In this document: positions 46,630 to 55,221 of the stretch, piece by piece
Position numbering within the stretch: the stretch's first letter is position 1
How the letters are laid out: each line of letters begins with the position of its first letter
Assembly: GCA_016704655.1 (NCBI GenBank)
Contig: JADIZR010000012.1
Span: 1 to 64,000 of the forward strand
Length of the DNA stretch: 64,000 bases
Source: Pseudomonadota bacterium
GTDB lineage: Bacteria; Pseudomonadota; Gammaproteobacteria; Steroidobacterales; Steroidobacteraceae
Reading direction: 5' to 3'
Translations under genes and position numbers: made by a program
The notes under the pieces: generated by a model
Told to the model about the DNA's origin: nothing
The model's database searches: none
The model's input: the letters and a program-made list of their open reading frames with translations, nothing else

Positions 46630-46806
46630 TCTCGCGCCCGGGCACCTGGTAGAACTCATTGCCCGTGGCCAGCTTCGGCACGTCGAGCAGGACCTGCTCG
46701 GGTTCCGTCATCGACCCCTTGCGTCGCGCGTAGACGGGGTACTCCTGGCCGGCCTCGAAGCGCCGGTAGTACCACCAGCCATTGTCCCGATAGGGTACCG
46801 ACGAGT
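46630..46806 (-). pseudogene. Fragment of an oligopeptidase B/S9 peptidase
   Basis: About 59 codons read SVPYRDNGWWYYRRFEAGQE, YPVYARRKGSMTEPEQVLLD, VPKLATGNEFYQVPG. This is the start of the beta-propeller of oligopeptidase B/prolyl oligopeptidase (WYYxR...EYPVYxRR ... EEVLLDxNxLA). Nothing else of the ~700-residue enzyme is near: upstream is another frame and downstream the sequence becomes unrelated. A small internal piece of a deleted gene is the simplest view. The rest of 46506-46932 holds no gene I can support. Confidence 0.55.
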
Positions 46807-46980
46807 CGGACTGGCCTCAGCTGATAGCGCTCAGCGAAAGCCTCACCGAACTCAAAACCACGCCCAGGGCTTCGCGCCCCCAGTAACTCTGTTCGGAAGC
46901 GAACATTCGAGCGGCGGGATCGAGTCCACCATATGCGAACGGCAATTCGAATGACAGATGAATTCGCATTCTTCACACGC

Positions 46981-47127
46981 ATGGCACTGACACGGCGGAG
47001 ACTCCTCAAAACGCTGGGCTTGGCTCCGCTGGGTATTTGGTTGCCTTCAGTTCGCCCGGCATGGGCAGCAAGTCCAATCACAGAACGTGCCGGCGAGTTC
47101 GGCGAACTGAGCGCAACCGAGCGCTAA
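46981..47127 (+). pseudogene. Truncated Tat-signal open frame ahead of mscS-BON
   Basis: ATG 46981 opens MALTRRRLLKTLGLAPLGIW, followed by LPSVRPAWAAS: a twin-arginine signal (TRRRLLK) with hydrophobic core and AxA cleavage site. Only 15 residues follow before a TAA that overlaps the start of the channel gene (TAATG). A mature domain is missing, so it is either the remnant of a Tat substrate gene or a leader whose translation is coupled to the channel gene. Confidence 0.4.
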
Positions 47128-48602
47128 TGGACGACACATCTGGTGCTACGAACGACGGGAAGCCGCGAATCGGCGTCCGACAGCTGCCTCGAACGACCCG
47201 ACTCATCTGTGTCACGTTCCTGTGCTGCGCCGTCCTGACGTTCACCTCAGTCGCCGCGCAACAGGTATACGGTAGCGGGGATATGCCGGTGCCGGCGAAA
47301 GCACCTGACGGTAGTCCCGAGCCCCCAGGCAAAGTCGAAGTCCAACCCGTCGCCAAGGATGACGAGATCAGGCAACGAATCGCGCATATTCTTGAAACGA
47401 CGAACTGGTTCAACGAGCCCACGGTCACTGTCCAGGCAGGAATCGTTTTCCTGAAGGGAACGACGGAGAACGATGAGTCCAGGCAATGGGCCGGAGATCT
47501 AGCGAAGAATACGGAGGGGGTGGTTGCAGTCGTCAACCAGATCGAGGTCGCGCCCACCACGGTCTGGGATTTCGATCCAGCCTTTCAGGTACTGAATGAC
47601 ATAGGGCGCGGCTTTGTGCGATTGCTGCCCCTGATCGTGGTGGCGGTGGTCGTGATCGCCATTTCATGGATCCTCGCCAGGTTAACGGTGTTAGCACTGC
47701 GTCGCCGGCTTCTGGGTCGATCCCTCAGCCGGCTCTTGCGCGAAGTAATGGCCCGGGCTGGCGGAATGCTTGTAATGCTTGCCGGCCTGTACCTTGTGCT
47801 CCGTATCGCCGGGCTCACGCAACTCGCGCTTACCGTGGTGGGTGGCACGGGCCTGATTGGTCTGGTGCTGGGCATCGCATTCCGCGACATCACCGAGAAT
47901 TTTCTCGCCAGTCTCTTTCTGAGCTTGCACCAACCGTTTCGTGAGGGCGACCTGGTCGAAGTAGCCAGCGTCACGGGTTACGTTCAGCGGCTGACCTCTC
48001 GCGCCACTGTTCTGATGACACTCGACGGGAATCAAGTGCAAGTCCCGAATTCGAGTGTCTTCAAGGGAACGATCCGCAACTTCACCAGCAATCCCAATCG
48101 CCGCGATGATTTCATCGTGGGCATCGGCTACGACGATTCCATCCCTTTTGCCCAGGAAGTCGCATTGAAGGTGCTCGCTGAACATCCGGCCGTTTTGAAT
48201 GAGCCCGAACCCCTGGTGCTCGTGGACAACCTTGGACCGTCCACGGTAAACCTACGTGTCTATTTCTGGCTCGATGGCGGTCGACACAGCTGGTTGAAAG
48301 TGAAATCGTCCGTCATTCGGCACGTCAAACGGGCCTTCCAGGATTCGGGAATCTCTCTGCCGGACGAGGCCCGCGAAGTTACCTTCCCTCACGGGGTACC
48401 TGTGCGCATGGTAGAAAGCGAAGGCACTGCGGAACCAGCCGAGCCAACCCTGGCGAAGCCGACCGCCGAGCCCGAAACAGTCGCGACCAAGGCGGAAGCC
48501 GGCCTGCAAAACGAATCCGAGGAAATCAAAGGACAGGCGCGTGGATCCTGGACCCCTGGGGAGAATCTCCTAACTTCATCGTCGTCTGCGGATACCAGTT
48601 GA
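47127..48602 (+). CDS. MscS-family mechanosensitive channel with N-terminal BON domain
   Basis: From ATG 47127 the product has 491 residues. After a signal/first membrane helix (RLICVTFLCCAVLTFTSVAA) comes a periplasmic BON domain (about residues 75-140: DDEIRQRIAHILETTNWFNE, VTVQAGIVFLKGTTENDESR). Three membrane helices then lead to the MscS core: VVGGTGLIGLVLGIAFRDIT, ENFLASLFLSLHQPFREGDL, VLMTLDGNQVQVPNSSVFKG. The C-terminal tail is acidic and Pro/Glu rich. BON domains bind membranes or peptidoglycan-associated ligands, so gating may be coupled to the envelope. This is the second MscS in the window (the first is at 17141-18035). Confidence 0.87.
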   Translation: MDDTSGATNDGKPRIGVRQLPRTTRLICVTFLCCAVLTFTSVAAQQVYGSGDMPVPAKAPDGSPEPPGKVEVQPVAKDDEIRQRIAHILETTNWFNEPTVTVQAGIVFLKGTTENDESRQWAGDLAKNTEGVVAVVNQIEVAPTTVWDFDPAFQVLNDIGRGFVRLLPLIVVAVVVIAISWILARLTVLALRRRLLGRSLSRLLREVMARAGGMLVMLAGLYLVLRIAGLTQLALTVVGGTGLIGLVLGIAFRDITENFLASLFLSLHQPFREGDLVEVASVTGYVQRLTSRATVLMTLDGNQVQVPNSSVFKGTIRNFTSNPNRRDDFIVGIGYDDSIPFAQEVALKVLAEHPAVLNEPEPLVLVDNLGPSTVNLRVYFWLDGGRHSWLKVKSSVIRHVKRAFQDSGISLPDEAREVTFPHGVPVRMVESEGTAEPAEPTLAKPTAEPETVATKAEAGLQNESEEIKGQARGSWTPGENLLTSSSSADTS

Positions 48603-48689
48603 AGAACGTGCTTTATGAGTGTGCCGGTTGCCGCCAGAGTCACTTCGTCTCCGAACTCACGCGCCGAGTTCGCCTCTACCAATGGCAAC

Positions 48690-49259
48690 TCAACGCGACA
48701 AGCGATTTACTTCGCGCGCCGCGCCGCCTTCTTCGGCCGTGCCTTCCGCCTTCACCGTCGACTTGCGAGCGGCGCGCTTGACCGTACGCGTGGTCTTCAC
48801 CTTCGCCGCCTTCGCCGGCCGGGACACCTTCGTGTAAGTCTCGTTCGCAACATTGCGCACACCTCGGCCCGCGTGTTTGACGATGGCGACGGCGCGATTG
48901 ATCTCATCGAGGACCCGCTCACGCGTCGCCCGCAACTCGTCGGCCTGGCCGCTGACCAGGTCTCTCAAGTTGTCCGACTGCGCCACCCGCTCAAGTTGCG
49001 CGGCGGCATCCGACAGCGCCGACGTGACCACCTCGAGCTGCAACGCCATCAGACCGAGCACAGCCTCGTGCGAGACGTTCGTCAGTTTCACGCCTGAGTG
49101 CGTGATTACGCGGACGGGTTCCTGCAGCGCCTTGATGCGCTTAGCCGACCTTGCGGCCGCACCGCGCACGGCCTTTCCCGGCGCCTTTCGCAGCAGGCGT
49201 GCCTGCTCCGTGAAAATCTGGTTCTCGTCATTCATGAACTTCTTGATCTGGCTGACCAT
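48690..49259 (-). CDS. Phasin-like granule-associated protein
   Basis: ATG 49259 gives 189 residues. The N-terminal two thirds are amphipathic helices (FMNDENQIFTEQARLLRKAP, EAVLGLMALQLEVVTSALSD, LRDLVSGQADELRATRERVL) with spacing typical of the phasin family that coats polyhydroxyalkanoate granules. The C-terminal tail is Lys/Arg/Ala rich (KTTRTVKRAARKSTVKAEG), which may bind DNA or nucleic acid as in PhaM/PhaF-like proteins. No polymer synthase gene is in the window. The protein is cytoplasmic. The start overlaps a small membrane ORF by 28 bases. Confidence 0.7.
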   Translation of the reverse strand: MVSQIKKFMNDENQIFTEQARLLRKAPGKAVRGAAARSAKRIKALQEPVRVITHSGVKLTNVSHEAVLGLMALQLEVVTSALSDAAAQLERVAQSDNLRDLVSGQADELRATRERVLDEINRAVAIVKHAGRGVRNVANETYTKVSRPAKAAKVKTTRTVKRAARKSTVKAEGTAEEGGAAREVNRLSR

Positions 49260-49429
49260 CGGCGGCTCCTGAGTGTGACGCAGCAACGCGGAGGCGGCTG
49301 CAATGCATAGTCTTGGTGCCTGGCGGCGGCTTCCAAATAAGGGATCAACGCAAGAGCGGCACCGACCACGACGCCGCAAATCACGACGGCGGCGACGATC
49401 GCCAGGCGCACCCTGCCGTGCGCGCACAA
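49232..49429 (-). CDS. Possible small single-helix membrane protein
   Basis: The 65-residue frame has one strong membrane helix (RLAIVAAVVICGVVVGAALA) near its start, then a short tail ending in an Arg/Ser-rich stretch that overlaps the phasin start. The tail looks like shadow sequence, so the true product may be shorter or broken. The helix is clear enough to list it. No family is recognised. Confidence 0.35.
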   Translation of the reverse strand: MCAHGRVRLAIVAAVVICGVVVGAALALIPYLEAAARHQDYALQPPPRCCVTLRSRRWSARSRSS

Positions 49430-49480
49430 GAACGGGCCGCCCGAAGACGGCTCGCGTGTGCGCGAATTCGGCGAATCGTT

Positions 49481-50092
49481 TCAGCCAGCCGACATGCCAA
49501 GCCCGGCCATCGCTGCGTTCAGCTTTTCCTTGACCTGACGCCCGCTGGTGACGGCCTGCTCCACGTTGCCGGCCGCCTGGGCCGCCGAGGCCTGCTCCCA
49601 CAGGGTCGCGGCTTCACCCGCACCGGACTTCGCCGCGTCGTACGTCGCCCGGTCGAGCCCGGCCGGCAGCTTCTTCGACTTCGACAGAATGGCGAGCCGG
49701 CTGGTGACGGCCGCGAGCTGCGCCGGCAGATCCGTCGAGAGCGTACCCCACTCTGCGTTCAACGCCTCGAGCGCAGCCGCCTCGGCCGCCTGCTTGGCGG
49801 TGCCGGCCGCAGCGGCCAGTCCCTGCGCCTGCGTGAGCAGCGCGGGAGCCGCGGCGTTCACTGACTTGTAGTCCTTCTGATCGAACTTCATCTTCAGTTC
49901 GGTGATCTGGCTCGTTACGGCCTGCAGCTGATCCGGGATGTATTGAGCGGCATCCGGAGCAGCCGCCTCGACGGCGGCTTCGATGTCGGCGATAGCCTTC
50001 CTGGCCGGTTCCATCTGGTTGGCGCAACCTGCCAGCAACACGGCAGCCATCACGAGCGAAAGAAATCCAGCAAACACGGATCTGAGCTTCAT
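49481..50092 (-). CDS. Alanine-rich helical lipoprotein
   Basis: ATG 50092 opens a lipoprotein signal (RSVFAGFLSLVMAAVLLAGC; lipobox LAGC), for 203 residues. The mature part is almost all alpha-helix, Ala rich: KAIADIEAAVEAAAPDAAQY, VTSQITELKMKFDQKDYKSV, AAEAAALEALNAEWGTLSTD. It resembles coiled or helical-hairpin lipoproteins that hold envelope stress or TPR-like roles. The ~47-base gap to the LysM gene on the same strand suggests co-expression with this cell-wall-binding protein. No family is certain. Confidence 0.65.
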   Translation of the reverse strand: MKLRSVFAGFLSLVMAAVLLAGCANQMEPARKAIADIEAAVEAAAPDAAQYIPDQLQAVTSQITELKMKFDQKDYKSVNAAAPALLTQAQGLAAAAGTAKQAAEAAALEALNAEWGTLSTDLPAQLAAVTSRLAILSKSKKLPAGLDRATYDAAKSGAGEAATLWEQASAAQAAGNVEQAVTSGRQVKEKLNAAMAGLGMSAG

Positions 50093-50139
50093 GGGGAACT
50101 CCTTGGGTTTTCCGGCGGTGTCGGGTGCAACCAGTGTGG

Positions 50140-50364
50140 TCAGGGAATACGCAGCTTCTGTCCGACCTGAATCTTGTCGGGGTCGCTGAGCGTGTCCTGG
50201 TTGGCCTTGAAAATCGCGGGGTACAGGCTGCCATCGCCATAGGCTTCCTTGGCGATCTTCCACAGCGTGTCGCCCTTCTTCACCTCGTACCATTGGGTGT
50301 AGGCGCTGTCAGCACGTGCCGCGTCCGGTGGCGTTCCTTTGACGGGAGGGATTTTCTCGGGCAT
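50140..50364 (-). CDS. LysM-domain small protein
   Basis: The 74-residue product is nearly one LysM domain: QWYEVKKGDTLWKIAKEAYG, DGSLYPAIFKANQDTLSDPD, KIQVGQKLRIP. LysM binds N-acetylglucosamine polymers such as peptidoglycan. There is no signal peptide, so the protein may be cytoplasmic like the E. coli LysM protein YgaU (Kbp), a potassium-binding stress protein that carries BON and LysM domains. Here a BON protein is encoded elsewhere (57553). RBS AAGGAGA lies before the ATG. Confidence 0.85.
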   Translation of the reverse strand: MPEKIPPVKGTPPDAARADSAYTQWYEVKKGDTLWKIAKEAYGDGSLYPAIFKANQDTLSDPDKIQVGQKLRIP

Positions 50365-50385
50365 CTCGATCTCCTTAAGGAAGTG

Positions 50386-50505
50386 TCAGATGTCGTAGTG
50401 AACGGCGAGACTCTCGATGTCTTTCACAAAGCCTTTCATTCCCGCTCCTGTCGTTGCCTTGACGCGCGTGAGTACGTCCTCCAGCGAGGCGTTAGCCGCC
50501 GACAT
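50386..50505 (-). CDS. Possible 39-residue small protein
   Basis: ATG 50505 opens MSAANASLEDVLTRVKATTG, AGMKGFVKDIESLAVHYDI, then a stop 21 bases ahead of the LysM gene on the same strand. The sequence is helical and amphipathic, with balanced composition for a real peptide. No clear RBS is seen. It was too short for usual gene calling. Function unknown. Confidence 0.35.
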   Translation of the reverse strand: MSAANASLEDVLTRVKATTGAGMKGFVKDIESLAVHYDI

Positions 50506-50558
50506 GGACCGACCCGGGTCGTGTCGTCAGCGAACGACGCGTCCGGGAGGGGCTGGAG

Positions 50559-50750
50559 TCACGCGGGCTTCGTTGCGTCCTTCACGTCATGCTTGATATC
50601 CCCGTACTTGGCTTGCGCCTTGCCGAGGTTCTTCTGCACCTTGCCTTTGGCTTCCATCGTCTCGTTGCCCACCAGCGCACCCGAGACTTCCTTGACCTTA
50701 CCCTTCGCTTCGTTGACGCGACCCTTGATCTGGTCCTTGTTGATGCTCAT
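50559..50750 (-). CDS. CsbD-family stress protein
   Basis: The 63-residue hydrophilic product reads MSINKDQIKGRVNEAKGKVK, EVSGALVGNETMEAKGKVQK, NLGKAQAKYGDIKHDVKDAT, which is the CsbD pattern (NxDxIKGxxKExKGKxKE ... GN..L..KGxxQKxxGKxQxxxGD). CsbD proteins are strongly induced by general stress and abundant, but their role is not known. Regulation is probably by stress sigma factor. The upstream 40 bases and the first ten codons recur at 59206-59280, where a second copy is cut off. Confidence 0.9.
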   Translation of the reverse strand: MSINKDQIKGRVNEAKGKVKEVSGALVGNETMEAKGKVQKNLGKAQAKYGDIKHDVKDATKPA

Positions 50751-51000
50751 GACTTGCTCCTTACCACAGCGCCCAGTACTTCAACGGGTTGGTGCCGTCA
50801 TATCGCGCCGCCAACCACCAGCGAAGTTTGGTCCAACGCGCCCGTCACATCTGTACGTTGGAGCACCGATGCGGGACATACAACAGGTTCAAACGAAGGA
50901 TGGCGGTTGTCCGCCCGTTGCGAATTACGCCGTCGTGCTGCGCTGCGGGCCGGGCAGTTCCACCCCTGTCAGGCGTGGACTGCCCCCGCTCCTCGCGAAC

Positions 51001-51478
51001 CTACTGTTTGTCGTAGACCATGACGTTGTCGTACGGCACACCCGTTGCGCTGGTGCCTTTGCTGCTCAACGTAAGTACCTTGCCATCCTTGGAAACGGTG
51101 CGAGTGGTCGTACCGATTACTTTGCTGCCCTTTTTCTGCGTGCTCTGGACCGTGTGGTCATCGACCTGTTTCAACGACAGGCTGTCAAAGTTGCCTGACC
51201 CGGTCAGTGGGTAATCCTTTCCATCCGTCTTGAACGTTGACGTGACGACGGTCTCCTCCCCCGTCCGTCCCAACACTCGTCCAGGTCATCGCCGTGCCCT
51301 GCTCGGTTGCTGCGTAGATTCGGGTATCGCTCTTCGGCGCTGGGCCAGGGCTGAACTTCGATTTCGCGACATTGATCTGCCAGGTCCCGATGACGGGATC
51401 GGCGGCGGGCGCCGCGGCGACGGCGCTTCCGACTGTCAGCAGTACCGACAACAGTGCGGTCTTCATAATCGCTTTCAT
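51001..51478 (-). CDS. Small secreted protein of unknown function, one frameshift
   Basis: ATG 51478 opens a signal peptide (MKTALLSVLLTVGSAVAAAP after a first MKAI), then DPVIGTWQINVAKSKFSPGP and ATEQGTAMTWTSVGTDG. A one-base shift near 51265, in a run of five C, leads to EETVVTSTFKTDGKDYPLTG, and DDHTVQSTQKKGSKVIGTTT to a stop at 51001. The beta-rich mature part (GTWxLNxAKSKFxPGPxPKS) is a lipocalin-like pattern often found in soil bacteria. Around 158 residues in total. Exported; no known function. Confidence 0.7.
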
Positions 51479-51720
51479 CTGGGTTCCCTCGAGAGGTGTG
51501 GTAGTTGTTGGTTCAACCTGCGCGTTGGCATTCGACGTACTGGGCATGAGATTTCCCAACACCATCCAACGCCAGCGGAGCACTATCTGAGATGGTTTCG
51601 CGCTTGTCCGTGCGGTAGGGAACACAGCGAGTGCGAATAAGCTTCCGACGCGGAACGGACCGGGGCTGGTGCGTCAATTGTGTTCACGGCGTTGAAACGC
51701 CCGAGGGTAAACTCGGCCCC

Positions 51721-52650
51721 ATGTGCTACTCGAGCCAGATCGCGGCCGCCTATAACCAGTACCTCAAGCTGACGGGTGCCACGCTCGACTTAGACCAGTT
51801 CAGGGAGGTGTACGGCTTCCGGCACGCGGATTCCTCCAGCCGGATTCCGCGGGCCGTGGATCGGTGGTTCAGCGAGCCGAAAAGCGCCGTCGAAAACTCA
51901 ATCAAGGAACTCATCGATCAACACCGGGCCGCGGCAATCGCGAAGCTCGAGGGCGACGTTTTCGCCCAGCGCAAGCGCCTGGCCGATGCTGAGCGCAAGC
52001 TGCAGACGAAGCCGACGAAGGCGGCTGTCGAGAGCAGGCGCATTGCCGGGGTCAAGATCGAGGCGGCCCTGACCCGCCTGTCGCGGCTCAAGGGGACCCT
52101 GCCTCATCCGTCAGACGCCCGCATTTTCCCCATGCACTTTGCGCCGATCGTCGTTCAGGACGGAGAGCGCCGAGTGGTGCGCCTCGCGCGCTACCACTGC
52201 CGGCAGGCAGGGAAGCCAGCCAGCATTGATCGGAGGTTTCCCGGTCTGTACAACGCGCGTCGAGACAACCTGGAGAAGTTCTGGCGTCGCGAGTTCGGGC
52301 ACGGCCATGCCGTGATGCTGGCCGAGTCGTTCTACGAGAATGTCGACCGCGACGGCCGCAATGCGGTGCTGCACTTCGTCCCCCGACCGACGGGCACGAT
52401 GCTGGTGGCGTGCCTGTTCGCACAGTGGACGGATCCCGCGGGCGGCGAGCCGCTGCTGTCGTTCGCTGCAATCACCGATGATCCTCCGCCCGAGGTTGCA
52501 GCGGCGGGCCACGACAGAATGATCGTGAACCTCAAGCCCGTGCACATCGCGGCGTGGCTGACGCCAGCTGGACGCTCGCTGCAGGAGCTGCAGTTGATTC
52601 TCAGCGATCGGCAGGCAGCTTATTACGAGCATGAGGTGCTCGCGGCCTGA
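51721..52650 (+). CDS. SOS-response-associated peptidase (SRAP/HMCES, YedK family)
   Basis: ATG 51721 opens MCYSSQIAAAYNQYLKLTGA: Met is removed and Cys2 is the catalytic residue of SRAP proteins, which form a thiazolidine bond with abasic sites in single-stranded DNA. Further family residues are GLYNARRDNLEKF (the Asn and Arg of the active site), FYENVDRDGR (the Glu), and AAAGHDRMIVNLKPVHIAAW (the His in GHDRM). The protein is 309 residues, longer than YedK (222), with a basic helical insertion at about residues 65-120. The role is protection of abasic sites during replication. Upstream 240 bases hold no gene. Confidence 0.9.
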   Translation: MCYSSQIAAAYNQYLKLTGATLDLDQFREVYGFRHADSSSRIPRAVDRWFSEPKSAVENSIKELIDQHRAAAIAKLEGDVFAQRKRLADAERKLQTKPTKAAVESRRIAGVKIEAALTRLSRLKGTLPHPSDARIFPMHFAPIVVQDGERRVVRLARYHCRQAGKPASIDRRFPGLYNARRDNLEKFWRREFGHGHAVMLAESFYENVDRDGRNAVLHFVPRPTGTMLVACLFAQWTDPAGGEPLLSFAAITDDPPPEVAAAGHDRMIVNLKPVHIAAWLTPAGRSLQELQLILSDRQAAYYEHEVLAA

Positions 52651-52762
52651 AACCCAGACCAAATCGACCACTCGATGACGATCCGCTTCGATTTTCACCC
52701 ATTCGTGTTGCGGCCTCGCCAGCGCCGCCCCGAAGGCAGACATTCACCGGTCGCGGTACCAG

Positions 52763-53988
52763 TCATCGCGGCAGCGCGAACAGTTCGGCGTCGGGATCCG
52801 GCAAACCCAGGATGGCACGCTGGATGATTTGTGCCGCGATCACGCTGAACGTAATGCCATTGCCGCCATAGCCCATGACGGCAAAACATCGTGCAGCGCC
52901 TGGGATCGCTCCGATGGCGGGCAAGCCACTGGCGCTCGCGCCAAAGCAGCCGGCCCACGCGAAGTCGGGCGTGGTATCGAGTGCAGGCAGCAGTAGCTTG
53001 AGCTTGCCGCGGATCGCTGCAATTTTGCTCGGGATCAGCGCATCGCGTTTCTTTTCGTCCGAGAACTCCTCATCCTCGCCACCGACGATGACCCGGCCAT
53101 CGAGCGTCGTGCGCAAATAGAGGTACGGATCAGCCGCCTCCCAGATCAGGCAGCGACTCGGCCAAAGCCGGGCCGGTTGCGGCGCGGTCGCCATGGCCCA
53201 GGTGGACTGCACTTTGAAGCCGCGCGGATGGACGTGCTTCACTACCTCGTAACCGGTGGCAAAAACTGCGTACCTCGCATGGACGACCGGACCGTCAGCC
53301 GTGGCAAGGGCAACCCGAGCTCGCCCGTTCTGGATGTTGACGACTTCCGTGGGTGCGTACATGCGCGCCCCGCGGGTCAGCACGGATCGCCACAGGCCGG
53401 CGACCATGGCTGCCGGATCGACTTCGCCAGCGCCACTGGATAACACAGCCCCGCGCCGCTCGATGCCCGTCAATGCGCGCAGACTGTCGGCATCGATGAA
53501 GCGGGAGCGCAGTCCGACTGCGGAGCGTGCTGCCGCCTCTCGCTTCAGTTCCGAAACATTCAGCACGTTGCCAGGAAGGTAGACCGTTTGACGCTCGCGG
53601 AACCCGCAACGCAAACCAAGGTCCGCGATCCGTCCACGCAGGAAGTCCACCGCCGTCGCCGATCGCCACTACACCCGGACGGCGCGTCGGTAACCTATCT
53701 TCCGCGCCAGATGCAGCAGCGGCTGATCGATCTCGAACTGCAATAGTGCCGTGCTGGCCGGCGTCGAACCTTGACCGGGCCACGTCGGTCGAGCACCGCG
53801 ACACTGCGACCGGTGCGAACCAGTGCATCGGCAATCAATGCCCCGCTGACTCCCGCGCCTACGATTGCCACGTCGACGGTGAGATCTGCAGCGAGCGGTC
53901 GACCGGGAACGTGCTTGTTACCATGACGGAGCCAGAACGGCCTGCCGGTGCGAAGATCGCGCTGCGTCGTGACTGCGCCGCTTTTCAT
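52763..53988 (-). CDS. FAD-dependent oxidoreductase, DAO family, frameshifted
   Basis: ATG 53988 opens MKSGAVTTQRDLRTGRPFWL, and the FAD motif VDVAIVGAGVSGALIADALV, RTGRSVAVLDRRGP follows. The reading then shifts near 53760 and 53650. The C-terminal 295 residues are clean: SVGLRSRFIDADSLRALTGI, VLSSGAGEVDPAAMVAGLWR, ARYAVFATGYEVVKHVHPRG, FGASASGLPAIGAIPGAARC, AVMGYGGNGITFSVIAAQII. These match the DAO/gamma-glutamylputrescine-oxidase-like group. Size about 405 residues. A short upstream reading (54174-53989) in the same frame is of unknown value. Confidence 0.75.
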
Positions 53989-54208
53989 GCCGCTCCGCCT
54001 CCGTAGCGCCCGGGGTATCTGGGTCAGCACGTTGACGATGCGGTACCGGTGGCGCGGTTCATCGATCCACGCCAGAAACTCACAATTGGGCTCCAGTAAG
54101 TGCCCGATAGCCTGGAAGTCGGCATCCGACAATAGCTGCATCCAAAAGCCCCGGACTCCGAGAGGCCGTACCAATGAACTGGCATGAGCCTCCCGGAACG
54201 TGAGCCGC

Positions 54209-54382
54209 TTAGCGAGCGGCGACCTTCCGCGGAGCGCTTACAGATGCTTCCGCGGTGTAGCTGATGTCGTCGGCGCCGGCCTGCTTGAAGATTTCTTTGG
54301 CGCGGTCGATTTCCTCGCTGCTCTCCGCGTGTACCGAGAGCAGGATATTGCCGCCCTTTATCTTGCCTTCATACCGCTTGGC
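54209..54382 (-). pseudogene. 3' part of general-stress protein gene, separated by IS66
   Basis: The piece reads KRYEGKIKGGNILLSVHAES, SEEIDRAKEIFKQAGADDIS, YTAEASVSAPRKVAAR and stops at 54209. Its 5' part is at 57133-57515, on the other side of the IS66 element. If the IS and one target copy are removed, PELEAKR joins exactly to YEGKIKGGN in one frame. The domain (YEGxIKxGxILLSVHxxxxE...RAKExxxxAGAxDIS) is that of bacterial general stress/low-temperature-induced proteins. Confidence 0.85.
54375..54382. repeat. Target-site duplication, left copy (cgcttggc)
   Basis: The eight bases cgcttggc immediately left of the IS66 terminal repeat recur at 57133-57140 immediately right of it. Eight bases is the usual IS66 target duplication length. 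Confidence 0.92.
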
Positions 54383-54463
54383 GTAAGCGCGCAAGGAACC
54401 GCGTTCTTCCCGGCTGAGGCCTGACCGGCCACGCTCTCTGCCTTTCAGACAAGGCGGAGGTGC

Positions 54464-54841
54464 GTGGTGACGGTGAGGCTGACGGATAAACAACGAGTGG
54501 CGATGGACGCGCTGCAGGGGGCGCGGGCGGCGGGGCTCGGACTGAGCGCGTACGCGCGAGCACACGGGCTCAACGCGCGACAGTTGCATGATTCGGTCGT
54601 CGCGCTGCGCCGACGCGGCGTGCTGCCGCCGACGGATCGACCGCGGCCGCGCAAGGGTGCGTTTGTCGCGGTGCGCGTCGTGAACACGCCGCCGTCACCA
54701 TCGATGCGGCCATCGCCGCCGCGCACCGGGATGGTCTGCCGAGTAATCCACGCAGCTGGTCTGGTGATCGAGTGCGGCGAGTGGCCACCGACGGCATGGC
54801 TGCTGTCGCTGGCATCGGGATCGCGAGATGCTGCGTCCTGA
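54464..54841 (+). CDS. tnpA: IS66 accessory protein TnpA
   Basis: The 125-residue protein has a helix-turn-helix start (LTDKQRVAMDALQGARAAGL, GLSAYARAHGLNARQLHDSV) as in IS66 Orf1/TnpA, followed by a Pro/Arg-rich linker and a beta-rich C-terminus (FVAVRVVNTP, GLVIECGEWPP). It is required with TnpB for transposition of IS66 elements, although its exact job is not settled. The 3' end overlaps the tnpB start by 14 bases, a typical translational coupling. Confidence 0.88.
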   Translation: MVTVRLTDKQRVAMDALQGARAAGLGLSAYARAHGLNARQLHDSVVALRRRGVLPPTDRPRPRKGAFVAVRVVNTPPSPSMRPSPPRTGMVCRVIHAAGLVIECGEWPPTAWLLSLASGSRDAAS

Positions 54842-55187
54842 CCGTGACGTCGAGCGGGTGTACCTGCACCGCGCACCGGTCGACATGAGGAAGCAGATGG
54901 ACGGCCTGTCGCTTCTGGCGCAGGACGTCATGCGGCAGGACCCGCTGTCGGGATCGATGTTCGTGTTCGTCAACGCGCGACGCAACAAGCTCAAGATTCT
55001 GGTCTGGGAGCGCAACGGCTTCATCGTCTGGTACAAGCGCCTCGAGCAGCAGCGCTTTCATTGGCCACGCGGAACCGGCGAGGCGGTCCTCACACTCACG
55101 GGTCAGCAGCTCAACTGGCTGCTCGACGGCTACGATGTGTGGCGCATGAAGGCGCACGAAGTGCTACATTTCTCGGTGTTTTCGTGA
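54828..55187 (+). CDS. tnpB: IS66 accessory protein TnpB (Orf2)
   Basis: The 119-residue protein carries the TnpB/IS66_Orf2 core: VYLHRAPVDMRKQMDGLSLL, DPLSGSMFVFVNARRNKLKI, LVWERNGFIVWYKRLEQQRF. The DMRKxxxGL and NRRRxKxKxLxWxxxGF patterns are diagnostic. It starts at ATG 54828 within the end of tnpA and lies 34 bases before tnpC. It acts with TnpA as an accessory factor of transposition. Confidence 0.95.
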   Translation: MLRPDRDVERVYLHRAPVDMRKQMDGLSLLAQDVMRQDPLSGSMFVFVNARRNKLKILVWERNGFIVWYKRLEQQRFHWPRGTGEAVLTLTGQQLNWLLDGYDVWRMKAHEVLHFSVFS

Positions 55188-55221
55188 GTGTGCAGCGTTC
55201 GCATGCGATATAATTTCGCGC

